A stretch of 64,000 nt of DNA. Source: Macrophomina tecta. Its lineage: Eukaryota; Ascomycota; Dothideomycetes; Botryosphaeriales; Botryosphaeriaceae. The notes below the pieces were generated by a model that ran no database searches, was not told where the DNA came from, and saw only the letters and a program-made list of their open reading frames with translations. The translations under genes were made by a program, and so were the position numbers. Location: positions 124,001-188,000 of the forward strand of contig JAKSGN010000003.1 of assembly GCA_024180945.1 (NCBI GenBank), read 5' to 3'. Below, in pieces: positions 44,501 through 59,500 of this stretch (within the stretch, counting starts at the first letter, position 1; each line of letters opens with the position of its first letter).

Positions 44501-47500
44501 ACCACCTGCGCACCTGGGTGGGCCGCGTGCGCCTGCTCAACGGCTGGGGCCCCTCGGAGACGTGTGTGGTGAGCACGCTGAAGGAGTGGACGGCGCAAGA
44601 GGCCAACCCGTCGCCCCTCGACGTCGGCTCGGCCATCGGCTGCCGCTGCTGGATTGTCGACCCGGACGATCCGGCCCGCCTTGCACCCGTCGGCTGCGTC
44701 GGCGAAGTCGTCATCCAGGGGCCCACCATCACCCGCGGCTACCTCGGCAGCCCGGCCCGCACCGCCGCCGCCGTCGTTACCGAGCTGCCGGGCTGGGCGC
44801 GGGGCGACGACACTGCCGCCGGCCTCGACACAACCTCACCGCGCCGCTACGGCCGCTTCTTCAAGTCGGGCGATCTCGCGTACTTCAAGCCAGATGGCAG
44901 CGTTGAATTCGTCAGCCGCAAGGACACCCAAGTCAAAATCCGCGGCTTCCGCGTCGAGCTCAGCGAGGTCGAGCACCACGTGCGCAAGAGCTTCCCCGGC
45001 GGCGTCGAGCAGGTCGCTGTCGACATCTTCAAGCGGCCCAACGGTGGTGCGCCCGCCCTCGCTGCCTACCTCTGCTTCTCGGATGCCACCCGTACCATCG
45101 CGGCGCGCGGCGGTGAGGACGCGGACAAGCTGTTGCGAGAGATGCTGCTGCCTATGACCCCGGACCTGCAAGAGCGCGTGCAGGCGCTCATTGGGGACCT
45201 AGCCGTCGCGCTGCCGTCCTACATGGTGCCGACCATCTTCGTGCCCCTGGCGTTCATGCCGTTCGTCACCGCGCTGAAGCTCGATCGCATCAGCCTCGGG
45301 GCCCTTGCAAGCGCCGTTTCCGACGAGCAGCTGGCCGCGTACGCGCTGCAGGACACGCGCAAGCGCGCACCGGCAACTCCCATGGAGATTGAGCTGCAGC
45401 AAATCTGGAGTAAGGTGCTGGGCTTGCCGCTCGAGGGGATTGGGCGAGATGATAGCTTCTTGCGGCTGGGCGGCGACTCCATTGCGGCCATCAGGCTCGT
45501 CACGCTCGCGCGGGAAGCCGGGATCGCGCTCACGGTGCGGGACATCTTCGATGAGCCCCGGCTTTCCGGCATGGCGGTCACCGCGGCCGCCGCTGGTGCC
45601 GCCGGCAGCGAGGGTGAGGACGGAGAGGCGGCGGCCGAGCCGTTTAGCTTGCTGCCCGCCGCCGTCCGCGAGACGCTCGCCAGGCGCGTCGAGGAGGCAT
45701 GCGGCGTGTCGGCCGACACCGTGCAAGACGCGTTCCCGTGCACCGCGCTTCAGGAGGGCTTTATGGCCCTCGCGGAGAAGCAGCCCGGGTCGTACACAGC
45801 GCGCAACGTCTTCAAGCTGCCCGCGGCGGTCGACGTTGAGCGGTTCAAGCGCGCCTGGGAAACTACGGTCAAGCGATGCGAGCTTCTGCGCGCGAGGCTG
45901 ATCCTGTGTGAGGGCGTGGCGGTGCAGGTGATACTCGACGAGCCCGTCGTATGGGAGAGGCTACAAGAGGAGGGAGGAGAGGATAGAAGGAGAGACGTGG
46001 CGGCCTTCGTTGCCGAGATGGAGAAGACGGCGCCGATGAAGTACGGCTCGCCTCTGTCGCGCTACGCCATGGCGACGGATGCCGAGGGGACAACGTACTT
46101 TATCTGGATGGCACACCACTCCATCTACGATGGCTGGTGCCTGCCGCAAATCTTTGCCATGTTGGAGAAGGCGTACGCGGGCGACGAGGCGAACATCGAG
46201 GCGCCCAGCTCGTTCCGCGGCTACATCGAATACGTCCAGTCGTCCGACCCCGAAGACTCGGCGGCTTTCTTCAAGAACGAGCTCCAGAGCGCCACGGCTG
46301 TCGATTTCCCACGCGCTGCTCTTGCACGCGCGGCAAAGAGGAACGAGGTTCGCCACGACGTCTTCACTCTCGACATGCCCGCCGCTGGCCGCGCAGACGC
46401 AGACGTCACGGCAACGACGGTGCTGCGCGCGGCGTGGGCGCTGGTGCTGGCGCACTGGACCGAGACGCAGGACGTCGTCTTCGGCACCACCGTGTCTGGC
46501 CGCAACGCGCCGGTGCCAGGCATCCACAAGATGCTGGGCCCGACGCTTGCCACGCTGCCCATCCGCATCAACACCGCCGCCAGCGGCAACCACACGATCG
46601 CGCAGCTGCTGGATTCCGTCCAGCGCCAGGCCAACGCGCTGATCCCGCACGAGCACTACGGCGTGCAGAACATCTCGGCCGTGGCGCGCGACGCCTGCGA
46701 CTTCAAGAACCTGCTCGTCGTGCAGCCCGACCACCGCTACGCCAACGGGCTCGGCGTCGAGGTCGTCGACAACCTTGTGTCGGCGCACCAGGGCTACCAC
46801 GTCTACCCGCTCGTGCTCGAGTGCCTGCTGCACGCCGACGACATCACGCTGCGCGCCACCTTCGACCCGCAGGCGCTCCCGCGCACGCACGCCGAGGCCC
46901 TGTGCCACCACTTGGCCACCGTCGTCGACCAGCTGGCCCGCCTGCCGCCGCAGACGCCGGTGGCAGCGGTGCGGCTGTTTGGCGAGCACGACGAGACGCT
47001 CGCCCGTGCCTGGAACCCGAGCCCGGCGCCGCTGCAGGCGGGCGCTACGCTGCACGGCGAGATTGCCGCTGCGGCGGCCGCGACCCCTGACGCTGAAGCT
47101 GTCTGCGCGAGCGGCATCAGCTTCACGCACAGGGAGCTCGACGGCAAGGCGGCTCGGCTGGCGCGCCGGCTTAGGAAGCTCGGTGTTCGCCGGGGTGATC
47201 TGGTGCCGCTGTGTTTTGAGAGCTCGGCGTGGTACGTTGTTGCCGTCCTGGCAGTGCTGAGGGCTGGCGCCGCCTTCGTGCCGCTCGACCCGAAGCACCC
47301 GCGGGATAGACGGGAGGCGGTTATTGAGCAGCTTGGCACCAGGATCCTCGTCGGCAGCCCCCTGGGCGTGGAGAAGTCGGAAGGGATGGCGGACATGTTG
47401 GTTGAGGTGTCGCAGGAGACAGAAGAAGTGTTGGAGAAGGAAGAGCAGGAGGAGAATGAGGAGGATAAGGAGCACACGGCCACTGCTGAGGACGTCGCGT

Positions 47501-50500
47501 ACGTCATTTTCACGTCCGGCAGCACGGGCAAGCCCAAGGGTGTGGTGTTGCAGCACGGGGCCGTGTGCACCGCGAGCCGCAACCACTGGGAGCCGTTTGG
47601 GGCGCAGACACGCGTGCTGCAGTTTGCCGCGCACGTCTTCGACGCCTCCATCTTCGAGATCTTCACGACGCTTATGCACGGCGGGTGCGTCTGCGTTCCG
47701 TCAGAAGAGCAGCGCATGGACCTGACGGCTCTGGGCTCGTTCATCAACGAGGCGCGCGTCAGCTCGGCCTTCATGACGCCCGTCATGGCCCAGATGCTGC
47801 ATCCGGCCAGCATCCCCACCATGAAGACCATCATCATCGGCGGTGATGCGCTCACGCCCGCCGCCGTCGAGCCGTGGATCTCGGCCGGCCGGCAGGTCAT
47901 CAACGGATACGGCCCCACCGAAACGTGCGTCTTCATGACCAGCTATACACTCAACTCGCCCGCCGACGTCGCTCTCATCGGCCGGCCCCGCGGCTACCGC
48001 GCCTGGGTTGTTGAGCCCGACGACAGCAGTGTGTTGGCGCCCGTCGGCTGTGTCGGCGAGCTGGTGGCCCAGGGCCCGTGTCTGGCGGCCGGCTACCTGC
48101 ACGACGAGGCCAAAACGCAGGCCTCGTTCATTGCTGCCCCCAGCTGGGCATGCGATGACTCTGCCGCCGGCGCGCGCATGTACAAGACCGGTGACCTCGT
48201 GCGCTACGGGCATGGCGGCAATCTCGAATTCCTCGGGCGCAAGGACACCCAGGTCAAGATCAACGGCCAGCGCGTCGAGCTCGGCGACATCGAGCAGCAC
48301 CTGCGTGCCGGCGGCCTGAAGCACGTCGTCGTCGGCATCGTCCGCCGAAGTGGTGACAAGGACGCTCTGGCCGCCTTCTTCTCCACCACCGAGGACGCCC
48401 ACGCCGTCGACCATGTCGCCGGCGCCTTCCAGCAGCTCGAGGGCGAGGCCAAGCAGCGCCTTGCCAGCCTAGTTGCCCGACTCGAGGGCGCGCTGCCGGC
48501 ATACATGATCCCGTCGCTGTTCTTCCCGCTGCTCTTCCTGCCCCTGACCACGTCTGGCAAGGCCGACCGCAAGAGCATGCTCCAGCACGTCGCGGACATG
48601 CCTCGCGACCAGCTTCGCCAGCACGCCCTCGACAGCGGCAGTAAGCGGGCTCCAGAATTGCCCGTCCAAAAGGAGCTCCACGCGCTATGGGCACAGGTCC
48701 TACGGCTCGACCCTGCCACAATTGGCCTCGACGACAGCTTCTTCCGCCTCGGCGGCGACTCGATTGCGGCAATGAGACTCGTCGGCGCCGCCCAGGATCG
48801 AGGCATGCGTCTGACCGTTGCCGCCATCTTCGAAAACCCACGTCTGGAGAGCATGGCAGAGGCGGCGGCAACGATGCAAGAGGGAGAAGATGACTCCCAG
48901 GTGCCGCCGTTTAGCATGCTGCCGTCCATGGATCCCGAAGAGATCAAGAAGCAAGTGGCTGAGCGGTGCAGCGTCGAGCCCAGCCAGGTCCGCGACGCAT
49001 ACCCGGCGACGGCGCTGCAGGAGGGCGTCATGAGTTTGTCTCTCAAGCAACACGGCACTTATATCGCCCGCAACGTGTTCCGCCTGCCGCCGCACATTGA
49101 CATTGACAAGCTCAAGGCGGCGTGGGAGACGATGCACCTGGCGCACGACATCCTGTCCACGCGCATCGTCATGCTGCCCGGCATGACGGTGCAGGCCGTC
49201 ATCGCCGACAACATCACGTGGCAGACCGGCAACGACCTCGACCGCTACCTGGACCAGTGCAAGGACGCCTTCATGGACTACAACAGGCCCCTCGCACGGT
49301 ATGCTATCATCGACGACGGACAGGGCAGTCGGTACATGGTCTGGACGCTGCACCACGCCATCTACGATGGCTGGAGCGCCCGCATGGTCCTCGAGGCCGT
49401 GCAGGCTGCCTACCTGGGCGCCGACGAGCCCGCCGCGGTGCCCTTCTCGCGCTTCATGCGGTACATCACCGAGGCGGATGCCGACGCGTCGGCGGAGTTT
49501 TGGCGGCAGCACACGGCGGGCGCAGAGCACGCGTCGTTCCCGCGGCGCTTGCCAGCCCACAGCGGAGGCCAGAAGGAGGAGGACTGGAATCGCATCCGCC
49601 AGACGCTGCCGCTACCGCAAGGCGCGTCGGCCGCCCACGATGTCACCGTCAACACGCTGCTGCGCGCGGCATGGGCCTTGACCCTCGCCCGCCACGCTGA
49701 CGCAGACGACGTCGTCTTTGGCGTCACCGTCTCCGGCCGGAATGCTCCCCTCAACAACATCGAGCGCGTCATGGGCCCGACCTTCGCCACGGTCCCGCTG
49801 CATCTACACGTCGATCTGGGCCAGGACTTGGGCGACTTCCTCCAGGGCATCCAGCAGCAGTCGGTCGACGCCATCCCGCATGAACAGCTGGGCCTGCAGC
49901 GCATTCGCGAGCTGGGGCCTGACGCCCGCACCGCATGCTCGTTCCAGACCCTACTGGTGGTGCAGGCTGCCGGCGAGCAGAACCGCGCGCAGAACTCGCT
50001 CGGCCTGGAGGTGGTGAGTGTGCCCGCCACGGACGAGGGCTTCCGCTCCTACCCCATCGCCATGGAGTGCTTCCTGTATGACGACAAAATCGTCGTTGAC
50101 TCGCACTACGACGCCAACATCGTGGCCACGCCCATCATGCAAAAGGTCGCCGCGCACTTCCGCCACGCGTTCGAGCACCTGCTGGCGCCTGCGGAGCCCG
50201 CCAAGGGCCGCGCGCTTCGCTCCGTCGAGATGGCGGGCCCCGAAGACGAGGAGCTCATCGAGCAGCTGAACGGCGCCAGGCTGCCCGCGCAGGTGGACAG
50301 CTGCTTGCACGAGATGGTCGAGCGCCAGACCGTCCAGCGCCCAGACGCCGAAGCGTTGTGCGCCTGGGACCTCCAGCTCTCCTACGCCCAGCTCGATAAG
50401 GCAGCCGCAGACCTTGCGCGCCACATCGTCAATCTGGGCGCCGGCGTTCCCGGGACATTCATTCCTGTTTGCTTTGAGAAGTCTGGGTGGGCTATCGTTT

Positions 50501-53500
50501 CGATGATAGCGGTGATGAAGGCCGGTGCGGGATTCGTGCCGCTCGACCCAACTCATCCTATCGAACGTCGCGTCGAGATTATCGAAGAGGTTGGCGCGAA
50601 GGTCATTCTAGCTTCGCCCGGTGCTGCTCCTGCGTTTGATGGGTTGGTCGGAGATGCAAAGGTGGTTGTTGTATCGCCTTCCCTTATGGAGTTGCTTGCG
50701 GCAGAGCCTCGTGCGCAGATTCAAGCGGTCACTCCCGTTCAACCGACCGACGTTGCCTACGCCTATTTTACCTCTGGCAGCACTGGCAAGCCCAAGGGAG
50801 TGGTCATGGAGCACAGGTCCATCTGCTCCGGCCTGGCAGCGCAAGCCCCGGCCGTCCGCATCACTTCCTCCACCCGCGCCCTCAACTTCTCAGCCTTCGT
50901 CTTCGACGCCTGCCTTCTCGAGATCTTCGGCACCCTCACCCAAGGTGGCTGCCTGGTGGTGCCGTCGGACAGCATCCGCATGAACGGGCTTGCCCAGTTT
51001 ATGAACGACACTAAGACCAACTTCGCCATCTTCACGCCCACCTTCGCCACCACGATGAGGCCCGAGGACGTGCCCGGCCTGCGCGTGCTGGTGCTCGGTG
51101 GCGAGGCGGTGCGCAAGGAAAACCTCGACACCTGGCTGCCCGCCGTCGAGGTCATCAACGCATACGGCCCGACCGAGTCCTGCATCGCCGTCGTCTTCCA
51201 TAGCTTCACCGCGCCCGACCAGGCCACTATTATCGGGCGCGCCGAGGGTGCCGTCGCGTGGATTGCCGACCCCGACGACTACAACCGGCTTGCGCCCGTC
51301 GGCTGCGCGGGCGAGCTTCTGATCCAGGGCCCGTCGCTCGCGCGCGAGTACCTCAATGACAAGGCAAAGACGGACGGCGCGTTCGTCGAGCCGGCCTGGC
51401 TGAAGAAGAACCGCTCCAAGCTGCCGCCTCGTGTTTACAGGACGGGCGATTTGGTCAGGTACACGGCAGAGGGCACGATTGAGTACATGGGCCGCCGCGA
51501 CTCTCAGATCAAGCTGCGCGGCCAGCGCCTCGAGCCCGGGGAGATTGAGTACCAGGTCAAGAGAAGTCTGGGCGGCGATAACGTGCAGGTGTCGGTCAAC
51601 CTTCTCAAGGGCGCGACTGCTGCGAGCGCCGCAAACCTGGCAGCCTTCATCTGCTTCGATCCCTCCGCTGCAACCACTAGCGGGGACGACGGCTTGCTCC
51701 TGCCCATGGATGAAGCTGCCGTTGAGAAGATCCAGGAGCTCGTACGCACCCTCGCCAAGGTGCTGCCTGAGTACATGGTGCCGACCATGTTCTTCCCCGT
51801 ACGCCAGATGCCCATGGCGACGTCGGGGAAGACGGACGCGCGCCGCCTCAAGCGTGCCGCCCTGGCCCTGACGCACGAGCAGCTCAAGCAGTACCTGCTG
51901 TCCTCTGTCGGCGATGGTGCCAAGCGCCCGCCGCAGACGGGTATGGAGATCAAACTCCAGGGGCTGTGGGCCGCAACCATTGGCATCCCCCTGGAGGAGA
52001 TTGGGCTTGACGACAGCTTCCTCCAAGTCGGCGGCGACTCGGTGTCGGCTATCCGGCTGGTCACCAACGCCCGAGCCGAGGGCGTCCAGTCGCTCACCGT
52101 TGCTACCATTTTCTCGAACCCGCGGCTTGAGGACATGGCACGCGAGTGCGAGGCGCTGCAGGCTTCCGAGGAGGAAGAGGAAGAAGCCATTGCTGCTCAG
52201 GCTGTGGAGAGGAAGAGGCCGTTTGGCCTGCTTCCCGACGACATCTCCCCGGATCGCGTCAGGGAGGCTGTCACGGAGCAGTGCGGCATCGCGTCTCCGG
52301 CTCTTTCGATCGAGGACGCCTACCAATCCACGGCGCTGCAGGAGGGCATGATTACTCTGACGGAGAAGGAAGCAGGCACATACGTTGCCCAGAACGTCTT
52401 CCGCCTCGGCGCTGCGGCGGACGTGGGTCGGTTCAAGAGCGCATGGGAGTCTGTGGTTGCAGCAGTCAAGATCCTGCGCACCCGGCTCTTGTCCATCAAC
52501 GAGCGGTGCATGCAGGTCGTCCTCAACGAAGACTTCACGTGGCACACGGCAGCCACTCTCGAAGAGTACCTCGCCCACGAAAAAGCCCTATCCATGCATT
52601 ACGGCAGCCCACTCTCCCGCTACGGCCTGATCACCGAAGGCGGCGAGACCTTCTTTGTCTGGTCCATCCACCACGCCGTGTACGACGGCTGGAGCATGGC
52701 CCTGATCAAGGACGCGCTCATGGGCGCATACTACCACGGCGTACCTCCATCGGACGGCGCTGCTCCCTACGCTGACTTCGTCGCGTATACGCTGAGCATC
52801 CCGCGCGATGAGACGGAGGAGTATTGGCGCTCGGAGCTCGCGGACTGCAAGAAGACCAACTTCCCGCGCCTGACCAACCTGGCCAAGAAGCCGCGCACCG
52901 ACGAGGCCATCCGCCGCTCCATCGCTCTCCCGGCAAAGCAGCTGGGCAGGGGAATCACCAAGGCGTCGCTCATGAGGGCCGCCTGGGCGATCGTTGTGGC
53001 GCGCAATGCCGGCGTGGATGATGTGGTCTTTGGCACCACGGTTTCCGGACGCAATGCGCCGGTGGCAGGAATCGAAGGCATCATTGGGCCGGCCATCGCC
53101 ACGATGCCCGTCCGCGTGCGTCTCGGCGACGGCTCGATGCCCGCGTCTCACTTCCTCAAGGCCGTGCAGGCCCAATCCAACCAGCTCATTCCCTACGAGC
53201 AGTTCGGCCTGCAGAACATCTCCAAGCTCAGCAGCGATGCGCGCGAGGCGTGCGACTTCCAGACGCTGCTGGCCATCCACCCCCCGCAGACGACGGCGAC
53301 ATCGGACGAGGCCGAGCCGTTCCTGCACCAGCTGAACCAGGACGACAGCGCCGAGAAGACGTTCTTCACGTACGCGCTGGTCTTCCAGTGCCACTTATCC
53401 GAGGGCGACGAGATGCAGGTGACGGCCACGTACGACTCGTCGATCCTACAGAGTTCGCAGATCGACAGGCTGGTCTCGCAGTTCAGTCACGTTGCCAACC

Positions 53501-56500
53501 AGCTGATCGAGGCGTCTTCGCGCCCCGTCGCCAGCCTTGACCTTGTCAGCCCGCATGAGCTGCAGCAGCTGCGGGCCTGGAACAGCGAGGATGAGCCGGA
53601 AATTGTCGAGTCCTGCGTGCACCACCTGGTGCAGCGCCAAGCGGCTCTGCGCCCCGAGGCACCGGCAATTCGTGCCTGGGACGGCGTCTTCACGTACGGC
53701 GCACTCGACGCCGCCGCGAACCGCTTGGCCCACCATCTGGTCAGCGACGTCGGCGTCCAAGTGGACCAGCTCGTGCCCGTGTGCTTTGAAAAGTCGGCCT
53801 GGTTCTTTGTGGCCATATTGGCCATCTGCAAGGCTGGCGGCGCCTGGGTTCCGCTGGATCCTTCGCACCCTGAAAGCCGCCAGCGCCAGGTGGTACAGCA
53901 GACGCGCGCCAGGCTCGCCCTCGCATCACCCGCGAACTTTGACCGCTGCAGTAGCCTGGTGGAGACGGTCGTCCAAGTGTCCCCGGCTCTCGACGAGCAG
54001 CTGGCAGCCACCAATCCAGATGCCAGCTCGCACCCGCCGGCGTGCGACGTCTCCCCGCGCAACGCTGCTTACGTTCTCTTCACCTCCGGCAGCACTGGTG
54101 CGCCGAAGGGCATTGTTATGGAGCACGCCTCGGTGTGCACGAGCCAGACGGCCATCAGCAAGCGGCTCGGCCTTACGCCCGAAGTCCGGATTCTCCAGTT
54201 CGCCTCCTATGTCTTTGATTTCTGCATCGGAGAGATTGTTGCGTCTTTAATCTCGGGCGCCTGTGTTTGCGTCCCATCCGAGTACATGCGCATCAACGGG
54301 CTTAAGCAGTTCGTGCGCGATATGGACATCAACTGGCTGTTCCTCACGCCTGCCTTTACGCGCACCCTGAAGCCCGAAGACGTGCCTGGGGTGGAGCTTC
54401 TCCTGCTGGGCGGCGAAGCGGTCGGTCAGGACATCCTCGACACCTGGTTTGGCAAGGTACGCCTCATCAACGGCTGGGGCCCTACCGAAACCTGCGTCGT
54501 CAGCACACTGCACGAGTGGGCTTCGCCCACCGAGTCGCCGCTCACCATCGGCCGCCCGGTTGGCGGGAAGGTCTGGATCGTCGAGCCCGACAATCCCCAG
54601 CGCCTGGTCCCCGCTGGATGCATTGGCGAGGTCGTTATACAGGGCCCCACGATGCTGCGCGAATACCTGTCCGACCCGGAGCGCACCGCGGCGGCGACGG
54701 TGACGGCGCTGCCCGAGTGGGCGCCGAAGCGCACCTCGCGGGGCTGGGATAGGTTCTACAAGTCTGGTGACCTGTGCTTCTATAACGCCGATGGGACCAT
54801 CGAGTTCGTGAGCCGCAAAGACACCCAAGTCAAGATTCGTGGTTTGCGCGTTGAACTGGGCGACGTCGAGCATCACGTTCGCGCCACGCTCGAGGGCGTC
54901 AAGCAGGTCGTTGTGGACGTCTTCGAGACGGGCGCGGGCTCCACCCTCATCGCCTTTTTCTGTCTCTCGACCAACACGCGCGCCCAAGAAGACGTCAACG
55001 ACGCCGCCGTGTTCCTACCGCTAACGGAAGAACTAGAGAGTAAGGTTACGGCCGCGGTTGGACAGCTGAACGTCACCCTGCCGCGGTACATGATCCCAAC
55101 CGTCTTTGTCCCGACGCGGTACATGCCCTTGGTCACTTCGTCAAAGCTCGACCGCAACAGGCTCCGCAGCCTGGCCGCCGCCCTGCCCACCCAGGAACTT
55201 GCCATGTACTCGCTCGCGCAGACCAAGAAGCGCGAGCCCGCCACCGACATGGAAGCGCGCTTGCAGAAGATCTGGGCGGATATTCTGCATGTCTCTCCTG
55301 ACACTATTGGGCGGGACGACAGTTTCCTGCAGCTGGGCGGCGACTCGATTGCGGCCATTCAGCTGGTCACGCTGGCACGCGACCACGGCATCTCCCTGGC
55401 CGTTTCCGACATCTTCGACGACCCGCGTCTGACGGCCGTCGCCCGGGCAGCGAGCCTGGTTGATCAAGACGAGGCGCTGCCACACGAACTGGAGCCATGG
55501 GGTATGCTCGCACATATGGACCTCGAGGCTGTTCAGAGCCATATCTGGGACCAATGCAACCTCTCAAGCGATCAGGTCATTCAGGACGCGTATCCGTGCA
55601 CCAAGCTCCAAGAAGGAATGATGGCCCTCGCGGTCAAGCAGCCGGGCTCGCACATCGCCAACTACGTGTACGAAATACCGGCACATGTGGACGTGGCCCG
55701 TTTCCAGCGCGCTTGGGAGGAGACGGTTCGTCTCTGTGACAACCTCCGCACCCGAATTGTGCTCTTCAACGGCGTCTCTATCCAAGCCGTGCTCCAGGAC
55801 GACATCTGCTGGCAGCCCGCTGGCGGCAAGACCATTCACGCGTACATGGAGAGCGAGCAAAAGGCACAGATGCAGTACGGCTCGGCTCTGTGTCGGTATG
55901 CCCTGGTGCAGGACCCGCGCGACGGCGCCAACTATTTTGTGTGGACGATGCACCACGCGGTGTACGACGGCTGGAGCATGCGCCTCATGCTCGAGCGGCT
56001 CCAGCGCATATACCAAGACACTGACGTGCCGGCCGTCGTCCCGTATGCGGGCTTCATCAACTATACGGCAAACCTCGACATCGACGCCGCCAGCGCCTTC
56101 TGGAAGGACCAGCTGTGCGCAGCCAAGCGTGCGGCGTTCCCGCGCATGCAGAAGAGTCAAACCAGCACCAGCGCTTCACTCAGCCGCGACATCGTCTTCC
56201 CGCGTAACACCGGCTCGTCAGTCACCAAAGCCACGATCCTGAGGGCCGCCTGGTCGCTCGTGCTCGCCCGCTACAGCGACAGCGACGATGTGTGCTTCGG
56301 CGCCAGCATCTCCGGACGGCAGGCCGCCGTCCCAGGCATCGAGAACATGGCCGGGCCCGTCATCGCCACCATTCCCGTGCGCGTGCGCCTTGACCGCCGC
56401 ACACCCGTATCCAAGTTTTTGGAAGACATCCAGGCGCAGGCGTCCGACATGGTGCCACACGAGCAGCTCGGTTTGCAGAACATCGCCAAGCTGGGGCCGG

Positions 56501-59500
56501 ACGCCAGGGAGGCCTGCGACTTCTCGAGTCTGCTGGTGATCCAACCGGCACAGGTCCTCGAGCTCGATGGCGCTAGGGAGGGAAGCATACTGATCCCGAG
56601 CACCGACGCTGCCTTTGCGCCCGAGACAGCAAACTACTTCACCTACCCGCTCGTGGTGCAGGGCCACATCTCCGACGAGCGCGTCGGCCTGCACCTCGTC
56701 TACGACCCTGCGGTGCTGTCCGAAGGGCAGCTCGAGGCACTGGCGCACCAGTTCGAGCACGTCGTCCGGCAGCTGCTCCTCGCCTCCCAGGCCCTCAACG
56801 ACAATGAGAAGACGATTGCGGACGTCAGCCTTGCCGGCCCCTTCGATCTGCAGCGCGCGGCCTCCTTCAACGGCCCCGTCGTGCCAGTCCAGCATACAAC
56901 CTTCCACGCCCTCGTCGACAAGCAGGCACGCGAGCGGCCGCACGCCCCCGCCATCCACGCGTGGGATGGCGAATTCACGTACGCGCAGTTGGCCTCCGCG
57001 TCGGACCGGCTGGCGCGCCACCTGCTCGCCACCACCGACATCAGGCCCGACTACCTGGTGCCCATCTGCTTCGAGAAGACGGCCTGGACGTACGTCGCCA
57101 TGCTCGCCGTCAACAAGGCCGGCGGCGCGTGGGTTCCGCTCGACCCGAGCCACCCGGACGCCAGACGGCGCGAGATTCTGGAGCAGACGGGGGCCAGCTT
57201 CATGCTGGCGGGCGAAGCTGCTTCTGCCAAGTGCGGCGGCCTCGGTGCGAAAAGGATTGTTGTGGTGGGGAAGGCGCTGGATGCAGAGCTGTCCGAGCAG
57301 CAAGCCGCATCAGCCGGCCCTCTCCCCTCGACCGCAGGCCCGCAGCACGCCGTGTACGTGCTCTTCACGTCGGGCAGCACCGGCAAGCCCAAGGGCATCG
57401 TCATGGAGCATCGCAACGCGTGCACCAGCCAGCTCGAGATGGCGCGCTGGCTGGGCTTGTCGGCGGGGGTGCGTATGCTGCAGTTCGCATCGCACGTGTT
57501 CGACATGTCGATTGGCGAAATCATTGGCCCGCTCATTTCGGGCGCCTGTCTGTGCGTGCCGTCGGAGCGTGACCGCATGAACGACGTGCCCGGCTTCATC
57601 GAGCGGGCCAAAGTCAACTGGGTGTTTTTCACCCCGTCGTTCGTACGCCTGCTAAGCCCTCACGATATCCCGAGCGTCACGACGGTGCTAGTCGCGGGCG
57701 AGGCGGTCGGCTACGACAATTTGGAGAAGTGGGTTGGCAAGGTGCGGTTCGTGAATGGATGGGGCCCGTCTGAGACGTGCGTCTGCAGCTCCCTGCACGA
57801 GTGGACGCAGGTCGAGGGCAGCTCGCCACTGACGGTGGGCAAGCCGCTGGCGTGCAACTTGTGGGTGGTGGAGCCGGACGACCACAAGCGCCTCGCGCCC
57901 GTCGGGTGCGCGGGTGAGATTTACGTCCAGGGCCCCACGATCTCCAGGGAGTATTTCATGGACGACGAGAAGACGAAGGCGACGTACATTGACGACATTC
58001 CGGATTGGGCGCCCAGGCTGGGGGCTGGCGAGGATGCGCACAGCAGCCGCTTCTACAAGACCGGAGACCTGGGCTACTGGAATCCGGACGGCACGCTGGA
58101 GTTCGTCGGCCGCATCGACACGCAGGTGAAGATCAGGGGGTTCCGCATCGAGCTGGGCGAAATCGAGCACAATATCAGGAAGAGCCTGGCCGGTGTGGAG
58201 CAGGTGGGCGTCGACGTCGTCAAGACGGACGACGGCAGCAACCCGACCCTGGTGGCTTATCTCTGCTTCTCTGAGGAGAGCCGCACCGCGGCCGACGATA
58301 TATCGGACATCTTTGCCCCGGCAGACGAGCCGCTGAAGGCGGCGCTCGCCTCTCTCGTCGACGACCTCAAAGCAGCTTTGCCCCCGTACATGGTCCCGAC
58401 TCTCTTTTTACCGCTCAGTTACATGCCGTTCATCACCTCGACCAAGCTGGACAGGAACAGGCTCTCCGCGCTCGTGGCCGGCATGTCGCGTGACGAGCTG
58501 GCCGCCTTCTCGCTAGACAACCAAGAGAAGGTCGCGCCGACCACGGCGATGGAGGTGCAGCTGCGCGATCTTTGGGCCCAGGTGCTCAAGGTGGCTCCCG
58601 AATCGATTGGCAGAAACGACAGCTTCCTTCAAATCGGAGGTGACTCCATCACCGCCATCCAGTTGGTGACGGTGGCCCGCAATCAGGGCGTCGGCCTCAG
58701 CGTCGCCCAAATCTTTGCAGACCCTCGGCTTGGCCGTATGGCTGCCGTGGCGCAGAACGAGCTGACTGCCGAATCAACTTTTGAAACCGAGCCCTTCGGC
58801 CTTCTTCCGGCGGACACGCGCGACGTTGTGGTGGCCGAAGCAGCCAAGCAGTGCCGCGTCGACGCGGGCAAAATCCTCGACGCTTTCCCCTGCACACCGC
58901 TCCAAGAAGGCCTCATCGCGCTGGCGGAGAAGCAGCCTGGCTCATACATGGCGCGCTTCGTCATGCAGATTCCCCGCGGACTGGACATGGCGCGCTTCAA
59001 GGCCGCCCTGGAGACCACGACATCAGTCTGCACAAACCTGCGTACGCGCATCGTTCTCTCCTCCGGCCAAGGGCCCCGGCAAGTTATCCTCGACGAAGAC
59101 GTCGCTTGGCGGGAGCAATCCGAAGAGTCGTTGGGCCAGTTCCTCAAGAAGCCGGCCCTCACCATGGGGTACGGCACGCCGCTCTCGCTCTTCACGCTCG
59201 TCCGCGACCAGATCTGCACCCACTTCGTGTGGGACATACACCACTCTATGTACGACGGCTGGGCCCTCTCGCGCATGGTCGAAGTCCTCCAGCGCGCTTA
59301 CTACCAGGAAGACCTGCCTACGCCCATCCCCTACGCCAACTACGTCAACTACACACTGGCCTCGGGTGAAGACGAGGCCCGCGCCTTCTGGACCGCCCAG
59401 CTCGACGGCGCGCACATGGCCAAGTTTCCCAAGGCCCCCGCCGACCTGCCAGACGTCCGCTCTGACCGGACGATGAGCCAGTGGATGGCGGTCCCGGAGG

